Shown piece by piece: positions 1-11,981 of a DNA stretch of 64,000 nt. A model generated the notes under the pieces. That model did no database searches. It was not told the origin of the DNA and saw nothing but the letters and a program-made list of their open reading frames with translations. The first letter of the stretch is position 1; every line of letters starts with the position of its first letter. The translations under genes and the position numbers were made by a program. Origin of the DNA: Aristolochia californica (taxonomy: Eukaryota; Streptophyta; Magnoliopsida; Piperales; Aristolochiaceae); contig JARWKL010000003.1 in assembly GCA_029961685.1 (NCBI GenBank), positions 13,608,782 through 13,672,781 on the forward strand, written 5' to 3'.

Positions 1-2848
1 TATTTGGTTATCAACATGTTACCTCCTGGTTTGTCTAGAGCTCAAAGAGATAAGGTCAAGAGTGATACGAAATACTATGTGTGGGATGACCCATAATTAC
101 AGAAGCATTGAGTTGAGCCAATGACAATAAACAAAGGCGCTGGTTGGAAGGCAACCCAAGGGAGTTCGTTCCTTTTTCTCTTTATTTTTGCATTTATATT
201 TTGGCTATTTGTGCCTTCTCTTTACATTTGACCTTACATTGGGGACAATGTAAGTTCTAAGTGTGGGGGAGGGGATTTAGGTTGAGTTCCAAATCCGTTT
301 TAAAAAAAAAAAAAAAACTGTGGGGTTTAATGGATTTTTGGTTGTCTATGTCATGAGCAAGATTAAATTAGGCTCTTGAAAGATTCATAACATGATTGAA
401 TAAGTAATCTTTCAACTGAAAATGAATTAGTCTAGTTATTTTCTTTGAGGATGGTAGTAACTAAATTTGGTAGACAAAAGCATGTGCGATTTTGAGCATT
501 TAGACTGACACATCCATATCAGTCTCATTATATTCTTTCATGAGAGATAATCTTCCATGGATTTGTTTCTCTAGAACTTGCCTTGATTCTCTTTGAGGTC
601 ACATTGACACATGCATGCATGAACATGATTAAGGCCCTCTTTGTTATAAGCTACATAAGCCAAATAGCCTACCTCATAATTATTATTTTTCCCTTTTGTT
701 GAACCCCTTTGAGCTTTATTGTTATTTTTTTGTGAACCCATGTTACACGCTTTAAACCTGAAAAAAAAAAAAAAAAAACTTTTCCCAAGCCGTAGAGCTA
801 GTGGAGCATTGTTCATCACTATGGTACATGTGGGTGTGCAAGAAATAAGTGTGGGGGTGTTTGGATTTGTGAGATAGCAATGACTAGTGAAATGGAACAT
901 GTTTTCATCCTCAATTCATGAGCTCAATTGTAAGAAGAAAAAAAAGTAAGGTGAAAAGAAAAAGAAAATAAGAAAGGAAGTGATGGAGGGAATGGCTTTT
1001 AAAGTTACAAACTGTCAGTGTTCATAATTCCTCTTAAAATTCCAAGAAAGGGGTCTATTCATATGAGATAGATACAAATTGAAGAAGATGCTGAGTGGAG
1101 TGATTGGTTTTACATGTCTAATATATTTGAGTTTGAGTTGATTCATTTTTGCTCCACTAGTTTCGATGGCTTTTGAGCTACATTCCCAAATATTTCCCAC
1201 CTTGATTCTAAACCCCATTACAACCCTTCAAAATTCCTTATGATTTGTGCTATGCATGTGATATGAGTGGTGGAGAATGAGAATATATGCAAGCCTATGG
1301 TACATCATTTTCATAGGAATGAATTTGAGAGAAACACATACCCTTCAACCACATGAGAGTCGAGTGTTTATTTCTGTGAGGGTCTACTTATTTAGTTTAC
1401 TCCATCTTTGAATGAAAATTCTTACTAAGTAATTGTAAGTTTTTTAAGAATGTTTGTTCATGATATGTTATGAGTTTTGAAGAGCTTGGTTGTTTTTGTT
1501 GATGGCGTTACAGCCTTGGTGTTTTTGGGAAAGTGAATTTGAGTTTTGCTCGAGGACGAGCAAAAGTTAAGTGTGGGGGAATTTGATGAGAATAAAAAAT
1601 GTCATATTTTTATCTCCTAATGCTTAGACTTTTATAATTATTTGGTCCTAAATATACTCATTATTTTTATATTTTGATTTAGGATGCAAATGGAAGTGTT
1701 AAGTGCAAAACGAAGTTAATTGGGCGATTCTGGACAATTTTGACATTGCTGAGTAATTTAGGCATAAATATCTCATACGAGCTCTGATGGAGATGATTAA
1801 AGATTTTATGGAATTAAAATAAAACGTTCTACAACTTTTATGTTTTGAGTTTTGGACAATACGGGGTGTATCAGGGTCGAAACGGTGCTTTAAGTCGTGG
1901 CATGTGCACTGTGACCCAGACGGGATACATGAAAAGAAAAACCCTAAAACGGGAAAAAAGGAGGGGATAAAAAGGAAAAAACGAGTTTGGCGCCCCAGAC
2001 CCTATTTGCTCTTCTCCAGCTTTTCTTCTCTCTTTTCTCAATTTTTTTTCTTGAGATTTCTTAATGGCCCTATGTGACTAAACTTTCAGACTTGGTCAAA
2101 GGAAACTGAAGCCTCAATATCAATACAACTGTGAGATCTGATTTATTTTCGTCATTCAATTTATGTTTTGAGTATTTGATGTTCTTCTGAAATTTTTATT
2201 TATGATTGTCTCATTTAATTCCTAGTAGGCCTACTAGTTTATTACTCGTTGCAATCTACTGCTAGGTTAGATGTCAAATTAGTAATTATTTGATCTCTCT
2301 AACCTGTGAAGCAATTGAGATTTGATGATTTGCTGCGTCAAAAATTATTAGATCTTGAGAAGAATGTTGGACTAAATTAAATGCAGCCACTTATGCTTGT
2401 GTTGTTTAGCTTCATCGATATCTCTAATTCTTAAGGCTGCTGCTAGATTAAACCTTTAGCGCTTGTCTTGGGTTGTTTAGTAGTTAGGGTTAATTGGATT
2501 GTTGTTTTCTAATTAACTACGAAAGGAGAGATAGGAAGATAGTTCCAACGGTGAATATTCAAGTGTGAATTGATATATGTTTGCATTGATGATCAGTTGT
2601 GGAATTCCGATGGTGGATGTTGACTTAGACCAAGGTTTGTTCTCTTGATTGATTTTGATTCTTTTAATTTGAATTGTTTCTAAGTTGTTTATTTTTTAGT
2701 GTTTTCGTTATACTCAAAACCCCCCATCCTTGTTCATGGAGCATAAAAGTACACTAATCACTCTTCGTGGGATCGATGCTAACTCGCACTACTACATATA
2801 TTTTAAGGAGTATAGGTTTTATTTTTGGTTGCCTGGGACAGCACACCA
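1..2848 (+). mobile_element. 3' end of a Ty3/gypsy (Tat-like) LTR retrotransposon
   Basis: The first ~100 bases encode an integrase N-terminal remnant (residues such as LPPGLSRAQRDK and YYVWDDP) that soon hits stops. A long untranslated stretch follows with the repeated phrase TAAGTGTGGGGG near 258 and 1570, a hallmark of plant Tat/Athila-type gypsy elements just before the 3' LTR. The rest of integrase is missing, so the element is internally deleted. The 5' part lies before the window, so target duplications cannot be checked. Strand and superfamily are seen in the sequence; the clade is inferred. Confidence 0.7.
1584..2848 (+). repeat. gypsy 3' LTR
   Basis: The LTR starts TGATGAG directly after the purine-rich tract AAGTGTGGGGGAATT. 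It contains the phrase CTTCGTGGGATCGATGCTAA typical of the 3' part of plant Tat LTRs, and probably ends GCACACCA. The left boundary is well supported by the polypurine tract. The right boundary is inferred from the TG...CA rule, because the partner LTR is outside the window. Confidence 0.6.
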
Positions 2849-4441
2849 ATTGATGTTATTGATCAACAATGTCAAGAAATTATCTCATGATCTACCCTTG
2901 GAAAGTTTCTATTTATTAACTAACAATATCTGAAAAGAATTTTTAGAAGAACATCTTGTTTTTTGGAAACTTTCCTTGATTTATTTTCCAAAGAGAAGAA
3001 GTGTTCCCTATTCTGAATTATGAACCTTTTTGGCTAGCCACAAATTTTGTGAGATTTTGTTGGTGATTTGGAAATATTACAAAAATCTAATTTGATGTCC
3101 TTGATTATTAATGCAAGGAAAGATTTATTTTTTGGTAGGTGGTGCCATAATACATGGGAAAGTTTCCTTATTTATATTTGGAAGTGGCTGATTTTATGAA
3201 AGATCTTCTCAAGATCATGATTTGGTGGATAATTTGATTTTCATCTTTTTGATTAAGAAAGATATGATTTTGGACCAGCAAAGGGTTTCTTTAATTAAGT
3301 GCATAATTAATTGACTAAAGTCAATAATTGAGTTCAAGTTGAAATTGGAAGATTGGACTTAGATTCTTCCTTGAGCAGAGTTTGTTCAAGTTGTCACTTA
3401 CTTGGGCTCTTTGATTTGGTTTGGTTCTTCTTACACAAATTATGCCAATTGATATTTGAGCTATAATGAAGTTGTTACTACTAGCCTCCTTAATTATTGG
3501 ATGAAAAATTGTGATGGAAAACTGACCTAAGCCAATCATCAACTCTGGCTAGCTCAATTTACCAAGAACATCTCCGGCTAATTTTTGTGATAAGGTGATT
3601 CACAAATATTTTTTGTGAGCTTGTACTTAATCTATTCTTTCTTGAGTTGATTATTAGCCCTAGCTAGTCCTAAGAGGATTAGTAGCTTTGGGCTCGAAGT
3701 TTACCTAGGCTTGAAAATTACTTTCTTACTTCATCCTTTACAACCAACTTATTACACAGTTTCAACTTATTATTTGGTGCACATTCTCCTTATTCAAGGA
3801 TGGACTCGTTGTGGATTATTTTGTGTGTCCTTACTAAGGACTTTCATTATTTGGTACGTGTTATGTAGGCATTGCCCATATCTGTTGACTTTGACTGAGA
3901 CATTATTATTGAAGGACTCCTCGGTTGCTAACTATTATTAGCATTGGTTATTTTGATGAAGAAAATAAAGCACACGATGGCCACTGCATTTTTTCTTCTT
4001 TGATACCCATTATCCCCCTTATTTGACAGTTTTTCTCCTACCATTTCTACCCTTTGAGTTTCGGAGCCCGCTGTTGGGACACCGTGATGGAGGAGCTTAT
4101 TATTACATTTTATTATTTGTTAAAATCACTTATGAGCAATGCCTACAGACAAACTACCTACAAAGTATAGGAGTGTGTCCAACATCCAGATTGAGTCAAG
4201 TATTTTTATTCTTCACCCTAGAGGTGGTTTTTGAGCTACCCTTAGCAAGTAAGTAGACTTTGTGCCCCACTTTTGGGCTACTTTTTCTGCCTTTGAAATT
4301 GAGCAGAGTGTGTTTCAGATTATGACCATTTTGACTGGTGTACGGAGTTTTGTGATACAGCTAGGAGTGATTTTTTTTCACTATTATTTTGTGCCAGCTG
4401 AATCTCTTAAAAAAACAAAGAAATCACCAGCTTGAGGGAGA
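2849..4441. other. unassigned AT-rich sequence, no recognisable gene
   Basis: No ORF longer than about 80 codons gave a recognisable protein on either strand. Near 4437 the phrase AGCTTGAGGGAGAATGTTGGA resembles a copia polypurine tract plus LTR start, so this may be the decayed interior of a copia element whose better-preserved 3' end follows. I see no other structure. Confidence 0.4.
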
Positions 4442-4945
4442 ATGTTGGAATATATGATTGAGGTGGACTGCCATTTTATACGGGAAGATCCTATCCACCA
4501 TTTGCAACAAGTTGGGCATTTATGATGTTCTTTCACCCCTAACTTGAGGGGGAGTGTTAGAAGATGGGCTCAAGCTCACACAACCAAGGAAGGCCCACAC
4601 ATCCAAAAGAGGTGGCATCATGGTAAATAAGAAGTTTTCACATAAAGATGGCACAAGGATGTAATTAGTGAAAGAGGAACATGTCTACTTATGTCTTTTG
4701 GTATGTAAAACTTGTAGCCCTAAGGGCATTATGGATATTGTAACATCCTCTCAAAAACTATAAATGGAGGCCCTTGGCTTGGAGTAGGGCATTCAAGCTC
4801 TCTCCCATTCTCTTAATTTGTCCAAGCTCTCTCTTAGCCTAAAAGTTCTCTCTCTTCCTTTCTCTCTTCTCTTCTCTTCTTCTTTCTTCTCTTCTCCCTC
4901 TCTTATTTTGCTCAAGGTCTTAATCATGGGATCCTAAATTCAACA
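4442..4945 (+). mobile_element. Ty1/copia 3' end: RNase H tail, polypurine tract and 3' LTR
   Basis: Positions 4455-4550 encode the end of copia RNase H (IEVDCHFI, then a diverged tail). The polypurine tract CTTGAGGGGGAG follows, then an LTR from 4555 (TGTTAGAAG) to 4945 (TTCAACA). The LTR has a TATA-like ACTATAAATGG near 4758 and a long CT-rich tract at 4795-4910. The rest of pol is absent or unrecognisable, so this is a truncated copy. Confidence 0.65.
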
Positions 4946-5039
4946 TGATCCTCAACGGTCATGTTAGAAATGCTTAACATTGAAAAAGTAAAGGACAATA
5001 TATACTTTCAAATTGTCCATTTTTGCTTCAATGCACGCA

Positions 5040-5660
5040 ACTCCTTCTAAGCTTGGTAATCGACATCTTCGAAAAAAAAGTCGTGCTTCAATTCGCACTT
5101 AAAATCCTCCCAAGTGTCAACTGAGTTTTCACCATTCTTGGTATCACCAAACCTCCTTCTCCACCACAAGATAGCATCATCAATGAGAAACATAGATGCA
5201 GTACCTCACCCGAGAGATTTGAAGCTTTGAAGTACTACTCAATTTGCCATAAGAAGTTTTCGATCGTCTTCGGATCTCGTACGCTCCCATACGATTTAGG
5301 CTCAGGAACCTTGATCTTCATTAGCATAGGAACCATTTTCCCATTCAAAATGACTTTCTCGAGAATCGCCATTCTCATCTGCATATCTTCTAACTTCATT
5401 TGTATCTCATCGAGATCATTACGAGTATCTGCCTTTAGAACTGTAACAATAGCATGCACATTATCCTCTAACTATTGAGCTTCTTCAAGGCTACATTCAC
5501 GAATGTCCACCATCTCTTGAATGTTCTCATCCCAACTCAAGTATCGACACTTCACATTCTCGTGCCTAGATACAAAATAAGTTAAACGAAAGTCGATTTC
5601 AGGACTTTCTTCTTACCTTTTTTTTGCGCAATTTCTAACGTCAATTTTGAGGAAGCCATG
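5040..5660 (-). pseudogene. gypsy gag remnant
   Basis: The minus strand from an ATG near 5660 encodes a leader with a coiled-coil-like stretch (LDEIQMKLEDMQMRMAILEK). The motif KVPEPKSYGSVRDPKTIENF and then YFKASN follow, as in the retrotransposon gag domain of plant chromovirus-type gypsy elements. An in-frame stop separates WQIE from YFKASN near 5235, and another frame break lies upstream. Gag would form the capsid of the virus-like particle; this copy cannot encode an intact one. Confidence 0.6.
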
Positions 5661-5699
5661 GCTGAATCATCAGAACTGAACCTTTTCTTTTATACCAAT

Positions 5700-6159
5700 T
5701 GTCATGTTGATAGATTGAGCAAGAAAAAGCTCCTAGTCCTTCAACGTGTGGCCTAACTTACTTTGGGGGGAAAGTAAGCTTGTCAACCTCTCTTTTAAGA
5801 AGAAACTAAGATAAAAAAAATGAGCCTTTCAAAGAAATGAGGAACTCTAAGCATAGATTTGAAGATGTTTACATCAAGTTTACAAGGCCTATTTATAGGC
5901 CAAAGAGGGATAAACCCCCTTATCCCTTATTCAAATTCTAACCAATGAGAAATTGTCACCTAAGCAAGGCAAATCTCAAATTTATTCAAATTCAAAAAGG
6001 CATTATTCCACATGCCATAAATCCCGAAAAAAATCTTATCCAAATCCATTTGGAAAGGCCCCTACTTCAAAATTTGAAATTTTGAACCCATTAGCCAGCT
6101 ATCTGGATAGCCCACTAGCTTGGGCCACCCTGGGCCGAGCACGTTCTTGGCACGTAACA
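5700..6159 (-). repeat. gypsy 5' LTR
   Basis: On the minus strand it begins TGTTACGTGCC and ends CATGACA, just before the primer-site-like sequence. GGCCTATTTATAGGCC near 5888 is a palindrome that includes a TATA-like core. No second LTR is present, so the boundaries rest on the TG...CA ends and on its position next to gag. Confidence 0.5.
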
Positions 6160-6329
6160 CTTAGGCTCATAAAAGCTTACATGATCTCTTTAATTTTTAG
6201 AGTTCCCTTTAGTTTGTTAAAAAGGTTAGAAGAATAATGATGACTCTATGTTGACTAGATTCAATTTTCACTTCTTAAACCAAACCTACTTTGATATCGT
6301 GAAAGTTGAGAAACCAAGATAAGAATAAA

Positions 6330-6907
6330 TGTTGAATTTAGGATCCATTTTCCATAATTTCGAGCAAGAGAAAGAAGAAAGAAAAAAAAGAAAAGGGAAG
6401 AAGAGCTCTCGGGTAGAGAGAAGGAAAAATAAAAGAGAAAAAGAGGCGACGCCAAGCAAAGAGAGAGAGAGAGAGAGTAACTCGAGAATGAGATGTGTAA
6501 CTTGATTAATTCGAATTACAACGCCTCTATTTATAGTAGAGGAAGAGGTAGAGTCCTTCTACAATTAGTCTTTCAATCCTAATTACATTCCAACTCTAAC
6601 TCTCTAAGATAAGTCTATTCAAACCAATCTACTAGAAGACTAATATGAGTTGAACTAGAACTCTTTCTTCATTCACGTGAATATAAGGGAGGAGTCCAGC
6701 TCATGGCCTTATCCTTGTGGGTCCCTCATGATCATCCAGCTCATCTTGATAAGGTTGACAGCTCATGAGATATTTATGGGTCCCACTTGATCTTCAAGTC
6801 TTCTAACTCATTTTAGCTTGTGCTTCTTAATTCCTTAACTCGTGCTTGTTTGGGAGATGACTCTTCTTGGTGTCCCACATCCTCATGGTGGGTCCCATAT
6901 TGTAACC
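6330..6907 (-). repeat. copia 3' LTR
   Basis: It matches 10045-10628 along its length, including a (GA)n run near 6460 and the TATA-like CTATTTATAG (6527-6536, read in reverse). Its outer end is TGTTGAATTTAG. Its inner end has lost the terminal TG (minus-strand reading), a point mutation compared with the partner. Confidence 0.85.
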
Positions 6908-6914
6908 CTCCCCC

Positions 6915-7465
6915 TCAAGCTGGGGGTGAGAAGACATCATAAATGCCCAACTTGCTGCATATGGTAGATATAATCTTGTGAGTGACCGGCTTGGTGAGAA
7001 TATTTTCAACTTGACTTTGTGATGATATATGCTTCAGAGATAAGAAACAAGCTTGGAACTTTTCTTGTATAAAATGACAATCCACTTCAATATGTTTTGT
7101 TCTTTCATGGAAGACTGGATTCAATGTAATGTGTATATGTGTATTTCTGCTTGATTGTCACAGAGTAGATCTATTGGAGCTTCTTTGTAGAATCCAAATT
7201 CAGTGAGAAGAGATCTTATCCATATGAGTTCACTAACAGTGTGTGTCATGACCCTGTATTCTGCTTCTACACGAGACCGTGCTACTACATTTTGCTTCTT
7301 GTTTTTCCATGTAACCAAATTCCCTCCAACCATCATTCAAAATCCTGAAGTATATTTTCTATCATCCAGGGATCCAACCCAGTTTGCATCTGAGAATCCT
7401 TCAATGTTGAAGTGACCATGGTTTTTATAGAGAAGCCCCCTTCCTGGAGCTCCTTCCATATATCG
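6915..7465 (-). pseudogene. copia RNase H remnant
   Basis: The minus strand encodes, with frameshifts, GAPGRGLLYKNHGH, GFSDANWVGS, then VTWKNKKQNVVARSRVEAEYR and FHERTKHIEVDCHF, ending ILTKPV before the polypurine tract. These are in the canonical order of plant copia RNase H. The enzyme would degrade the RNA strand of the RNA:DNA hybrid during reverse transcription. The frame breaks several times, so this is a fossil. Confidence 0.75.
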
Positions 7466-7469
7466 TAGT

Positions 7470-9004
7470 TGTTATGGTCCCTAGCCATGGATCTAGTAAC
7501 TCGGCGAGGTAATTGAGAATCCAGCACGTTAGGAGGGTTTTGGATCAAAGTAATACAACAAAGATTCCCTTTTCTCCTCCTATTATCGTGATCCTTGAAA
7601 AGGTGTTTCCTTTTTGTATTCTTTTATGTCACTAGAAGGTTAATTGTGCTAATCTAGATCATGATGGATGAAACCCACTTTTAGACTCACGTCAATGAGG
7701 TAGGGTTTCTCTTGGAGACTGCTACTGCCCACGTAAGAGAGGTTATGATTTTCAAACCCTCCTACACTCGGAACAGAGGTTAAAGTTGCCTCTTTCAATA
7801 TGTTGCTCGAGTATCCAATCCAAACCCCTTCTCTCCTTGCTTGGATTGAGGCACAAACCCTTCCTTCTCTCAGCTATATCATGGAAGAGGCTAAAGCTCT
7901 TCTTAACTCGGAAAAGAGAATTCAATCCCTTCCTCCCTTGATTTTGAATAGTCTTAATACAAACATAATTCAAATATGAAAATAATGAAGGATCAAATCA
8001 AGAACATACCTTGGAGCTCATCAAGGAGACCTACCAACCCTAGTGCTCGTCAAGGAGAACTCCCAATCTTGTTTACCCTAATTCCAGACTTGCCTTTCTT
8101 CTATTTCTTTACCCTTTAAATAGGGTATTTCACGTCATCAGTGTTTTAGGCTAACAATGCCAATTTTACCCCTACGTTCTTACTCATTACATAATTAATG
8201 AAAAAATAAATTGAAAGCAATATAAATAATGAAAGTTTAAACTATTGAACTTTGTGAGTCATTGTCTCCTCCTCTGGGTGACTTGGTGTGCTATTGAGTC
8301 CATAACATCTGCCTCCCCTTGGAAAAAGAGTTTGTCCTCAAGCTCGTAAGCTAGGTAGACTTGTTTGAAGTTGTCTAGCTACTCCCATGTAGTTGCTTCG
8401 GGTTCTGTATCTGTCCACTGAACAAGAATCTCCCACTGGGGATCGGTCAAACGAACGCATAACACTGCGAAGAGTGTCAAGATGACGTGTCCATTGTCCA
8501 CTAGAGGAAGGAATGGAGGGGAAGTAGGCGGTGACCCTTATATGGTTTCAGGAGTGAGACGTGAAACACATCATGCAACTTTTCCGTAGTAGGCAGTTGT
8601 AGTTGATAGGCCACCTACCCAACACGCCTAAGAATGGAGAAAGGCCTAAAATACTTGGGGGAGAGCTTATGGCGCGACGGTCCTGCAATGGACTGCTAAC
8701 GGTACGGTCGTAGGTGTAACCAAACAGAGTCCCCTACCTCATATGAAACATCGCGGTGTCCCTTGTTGTAGGCACTCATCATGCTCTCCTGAGCCCACTG
8801 TAGGTAGTCTGTGATAGTCTATAATGCCTGATCCTGATCCATGAGTGCTTGATCAATGGCGTCCACGCAGGTGGAGCATCTTGCATAAGAGAGAAGGCGA
8901 GGGGGTCCCTTCCATAAAGAACCCCGAAAGGAGAGGATTTGAAAGCGGAGTGGAACGAGGTATTATAACAATATTCAGCCAATGGGGACAACAGAAGCAC
9001 TCAA
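7470..9004 (-). mobile_element. Ty3/gypsy fragment: integrase C-terminus, chromodomain-like region and 3' LTR
   Basis: On the minus strand, 9000-8750 encodes an integrase C-terminal region (PLAEYCYNTSFHSA, YGRDP). A frameshifted stretch at 8480-8310 reads like a chromodomain (ILVQWTDTEPEATTWE, then LEDKLFF). The tract CCAAGGGGAGGCAGA precedes an LTR at 7470-8307 whose ends are TGTTATGG and CCATAACA. It lies between copia gag and copia RNase H. Because most copia pol is missing and the gypsy 5' part is absent, a deletion or recombination followed insertion. Confidence 0.75.
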
Positions 9005-9420
9005 AAGTTGACTCTTGGCTATCTCAAGATGGGGTTTAACATTTGCAAGATAAATAGCAGTAATTAAGGCTTCCTTCTGTTTGTCTTGGATAGAAATATT
9101 TGTGGTTGAAGGCTGAGCTAACTTCCACTCTTGAAGAAAACCTCTAAAGCGGGCCAAGTACTCATGGATATTTTCTCCTTGTTTAGTATTCAACATTCTT
9201 TGGAGAATATCATATGGTCTATGTAGAGTATCCGGGCAAAAGTATAATTTAGCACATATCTCCCAAATTTGTTAACAGTGTCAAGATGAATAACATTGTT
9301 GGAGACATGTTCTTCCATGCTATTGATTAGCCAACTAATCACCAAAGTATCATTTTTCAACCATTTGTTATAAAAAATATTATCTTCATCAATAGGTGGT
9401 CCTCAGGTGGTGAGGTGACC
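9005..9420 (-). pseudogene. copia gag remnant
   Basis: The minus strand encodes CWLINSME further upstream, then NTKQGENIHEYLARFRGFLQ and a tail ending in ANVKPHLEIAKSQ. The W-L-x-N-S and KQG-x(5)-EY pattern is that of copia gag (UBN2/DUF4219-type). It is broken by a frameshift near 9195 and by the gypsy junction at about 9005. Confidence 0.6.
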
Positions 9421-10044
9421 AAGTAAGTCTTTTGTTATAAAGAACCTTCGAACCGATGTTGACCAACTCATAAAATTTGATACCCCAGTAAGGGTATGGT
9501 GGTGATTCTTAGTATATCACCTTTGATATTCATATTCTCTTCAACCATGATAAACCCTTTTTCAAAAAAAAATTCTAATAATAACACCAAGTAGTACTCT
9601 TCAAACAACTCGATGTATGGGAAATTTTAGCATTAATGCTAAATTATTATTCTGATTTTTCCCTCTAATACCACTCATAAGAGACTCAATAATAATTTTC
9701 TATATCAGGGAACTCTTATCCCACGAAAAATAAATTCCAACAATCTGATCATGGATTGGTCTCGGTAAACAAATTTTCCAAACCGACAAAATTGTTTTGA
9801 TAACTCCTTCTAGATAGAGAGGCATGCATATCCATAATATAATAAGATGAAAGCATTCACATACTCATCCTTAAATCACCTTCTAAATATGGGAACCAGT
9901 AGCATGAAAAGAAAATAAAATTGAACACTTATCTCTCGACTTGTGTTCTTCCTTCATAAAAGAGCCTTCTTTGAGTGGTGTTGATCATCACTTCTTTAGA
10001 GCATTCATTTGACGAGGGATCCTAAATATAATGCTCTGATACCA

Positions 10045-10628
10045 TGTTGAATTTGGGATCCCTTTTCCATAATTCCGAGCAAGAGAAAGAAGAAAGAAAA
10101 AAGAAGAAAAGGAAAGAAGAGCTCTCGGGTAGAAAGAAGGAAAAATAAAAGAGAAAAAGAGGTGGCGCCAAGCAAGAGAGAGAGAGAGAGTAACTCGAGA
10201 ATGAGATGTGTAACTTGATTAATTCCGAATAACAACACCTCTATTTATAGTAGAGAAAAAGGTAGAGTCCTTATACAATTAGCCTTTCAATCCTAATTAC
10301 ATTCTAACTCTAACTCTATAAGATAAGTCTATTCAAACCAATCTACTAGAAGACTAATATGAGTTGAACTAGAACTCTTTCTTCATTCATGTGAATATAA
10401 GGGAGGAGGCCAGCTCATGACCTTATCCTTGTGGGTCCCTCATGATCTTCCAGCTCATCTTGATAAGGTTGACAACTCATGAGATATTTGTAGGTCCCAC
10501 TTGATCTTCAAGTCTTTTAACTCATTTCAGTTTGTGCTTCTTAATTCATTAACTCGTGCTTGCTTGGGTGAGGACTCTTCTTAGTGTCCCACGTCTTCGA
10601 GCACCATGGTGGGTCCCACATTGTAACA
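10045..10628 (-). repeat. copia 5' LTR
   Basis: It is the partner of 6330-6907 with the same order of sub-motifs (the CCATAATTCCGAGCAAGAG block, (GA)n run, CTATTTATAG and the CTCATGATC block). Ends are TGTTGAAT and TTGTAACA in + reading. The adjoining primer site at 10031-10044 fixes this as the 5' LTR of a minus-strand element. Confidence 0.85.
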
Positions 10629-11981
10629 GTAAACAAGAAAAGAAAAGAAAACCTTGGAGAAGAATGGGAGGAACTATCATTAATTAGGGATTTAGTTAAA
10701 TGAAGGATGAGAAATTGGCATGGAATAGGGTAGTGAAAGAAACAAAAGCTGTCCCCCATCAACCCTACTTTCTTATTTATATTGAGAGTTATAAAAAAAC
10801 AGTTATAGTCATCAATCCTTCCTATACTGAGATGGAAAATAAGTTCCTAGAAATTATACAACTTTGTTTCTTCACAAGATGTTACTGTACGGCTTTTCCA
10901 TTTTCTTCATACCAATCTGTGACACTTCTATCCTTCTCTCAAAAAGCTCTTAGTGATCTTCGATATATTATACATTTGTTTCTTTTCTCCTTTTCATCCT
11001 CCAATAACTTTTCTATTTTTAGTAACTTAAATATCCATGTCCCCTTTGTTTGATCAGTATTTGCGTCTACTACGATTTCCTTTCCTTGACCTGGATGTAT
11101 GAGAGTAAAAGCAGATTTTTGTTTGAGATCCGTTTGTAGCTTTGTCCTAATTAATGGATGGAAATAAAACTAGGACTGTAAATTGACCATTTACCCATTT
11201 GGCAGCTCCTTTTCATCGAGGCCACTTCGATCCACTTGGCTAAAAAAAAGATGTGTACATCTATCTAGACTTGTCATCTTGCTATTTTTAGGACCCTGTA
11301 ACACCAAAGGAGAAAAAACTTCTCGTCTCTTCATTTTATTTACTAGCCTCAAGTTTTAAGTATTGCTAAGAATGATCTCTCTTTATAACGGTCCTTTTTG
11401 ACACGTGTCAACTGGCATCGTCCATTCATTAGAGGAACGGTTTCCAACAGAAGTTTCCCTCCACTTTTTTTAGTAGTCCGGAAACGTGGCAGTAACTTGT
11501 TTAAAACGGGAAACCCGCGTGAACAAAATTACATTAAAGAGTTACTCGCACCCAATCGGACCCACAGGCCACTGTCATGGGCGCGCTTAAGGGGGTTGGC
11601 TCACTTTTGATTTCGTCGTGCCGATCGGGGATGATAAAAATTAAGAGAACTTTTGGGCCCAAAGCCAAAACATGACTCGTTACTACTGTTCAACGAACGC
11701 AAACCAAAAACGAAGAGGCGAGTGAAAAGTTAAACTCTACACGCCTTTCTTCGGCGACTATCTTATTCTTTGCAGCAAAATCCATTTCTGCATTTTGAGC
11801 CCAAAAGCGAACTCTCTCCTACTGGGTCTTATTTCTCATTTCGTTCGCCACCGCGTTCCGCCTTCTGTAGTCTGTACTGCTTCCAACCTCCGTGCAGTCG
11901 CTACCATTTGCATGCTGCGTCCTATCTTATCCTTCAGAAAACGAGTTTTCTTACTCCTTACTATCATACGCCTCTTACGCG
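10629..11981 (+). promoter_or_regulatory. upstream region and probable 5' UTR of the PTM-like gene
   Basis: This is the only sequence between the copia element ending at 10628 and the host start codon at 11982. It is less repetitive than its surroundings and GC content rises toward the gene (11390-11980). I see no canonical TATA box, and the transcription start cannot be placed. Short upstream ORFs at 11770-11991 and 11795-12058 overlap the start codon out of frame if the transcript begins far enough upstream. Confidence 0.45.
11653..11662. promoter_or_regulatory. site II-like (TGGGCC) palindrome
   Basis: TTGGGCCCAA lies 320 bases before the start codon. TGGGCC/T motifs are bound by TCP factors and are common in promoters of constitutively expressed plant genes. 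A single short match, so the role is inferred. Confidence 0.3.

Larger units (their letters stand above)
4946..6159 (-). mobile_element. 5' end of a minus-strand Ty3/gypsy element (LTR plus gag)
   Basis: Read on the minus strand, an LTR is followed by a leader with GGTATAAAAG (a diverged primer-site-like sequence) and a gag gene. Everything downstream of gag is missing, because the sequence abuts a copia LTR at 4945. This is a truncated fragment. Confidence 0.6.
6330..10628 (-). mobile_element. Ty1/copia element with two LTRs, pol mostly replaced by gypsy DNA
   Basis: Two similar LTRs (6330-6907 and 10045-10628) flank a minus-strand interior. The primer site, read on the minus strand as TGGTATCAGAGCAT (10031-10044), is the plant initiator-tRNA-Met type. 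The polypurine tract (CTTGAGGGGGAGG, minus strand) abuts the left LTR. Flanking 5-mers are ATAAA (6325-6329) and GTAAA (10629-10633), a plausible target duplication with one mismatch. Inside, gag (about 9010-9400) and RNase H (about 6920-7465) are copia, but the region between is a Ty3/gypsy fragment. Protease, integrase and RT are absent. Confidence 0.85.

Noticed and set aside
3711..4256. Two 76-77 codon plus-strand ORFs
   Set aside because: Chance ORFs in AT-rich DNA without recognisable motifs.
11892..11981. In-frame upstream ATG as the true PTM-like start, possibly a transit peptide
   Set aside because: The family's conserved N-terminus begins at the next ATG (11982), which has a better context; the extra 30 residues lack a convincing targeting pattern.
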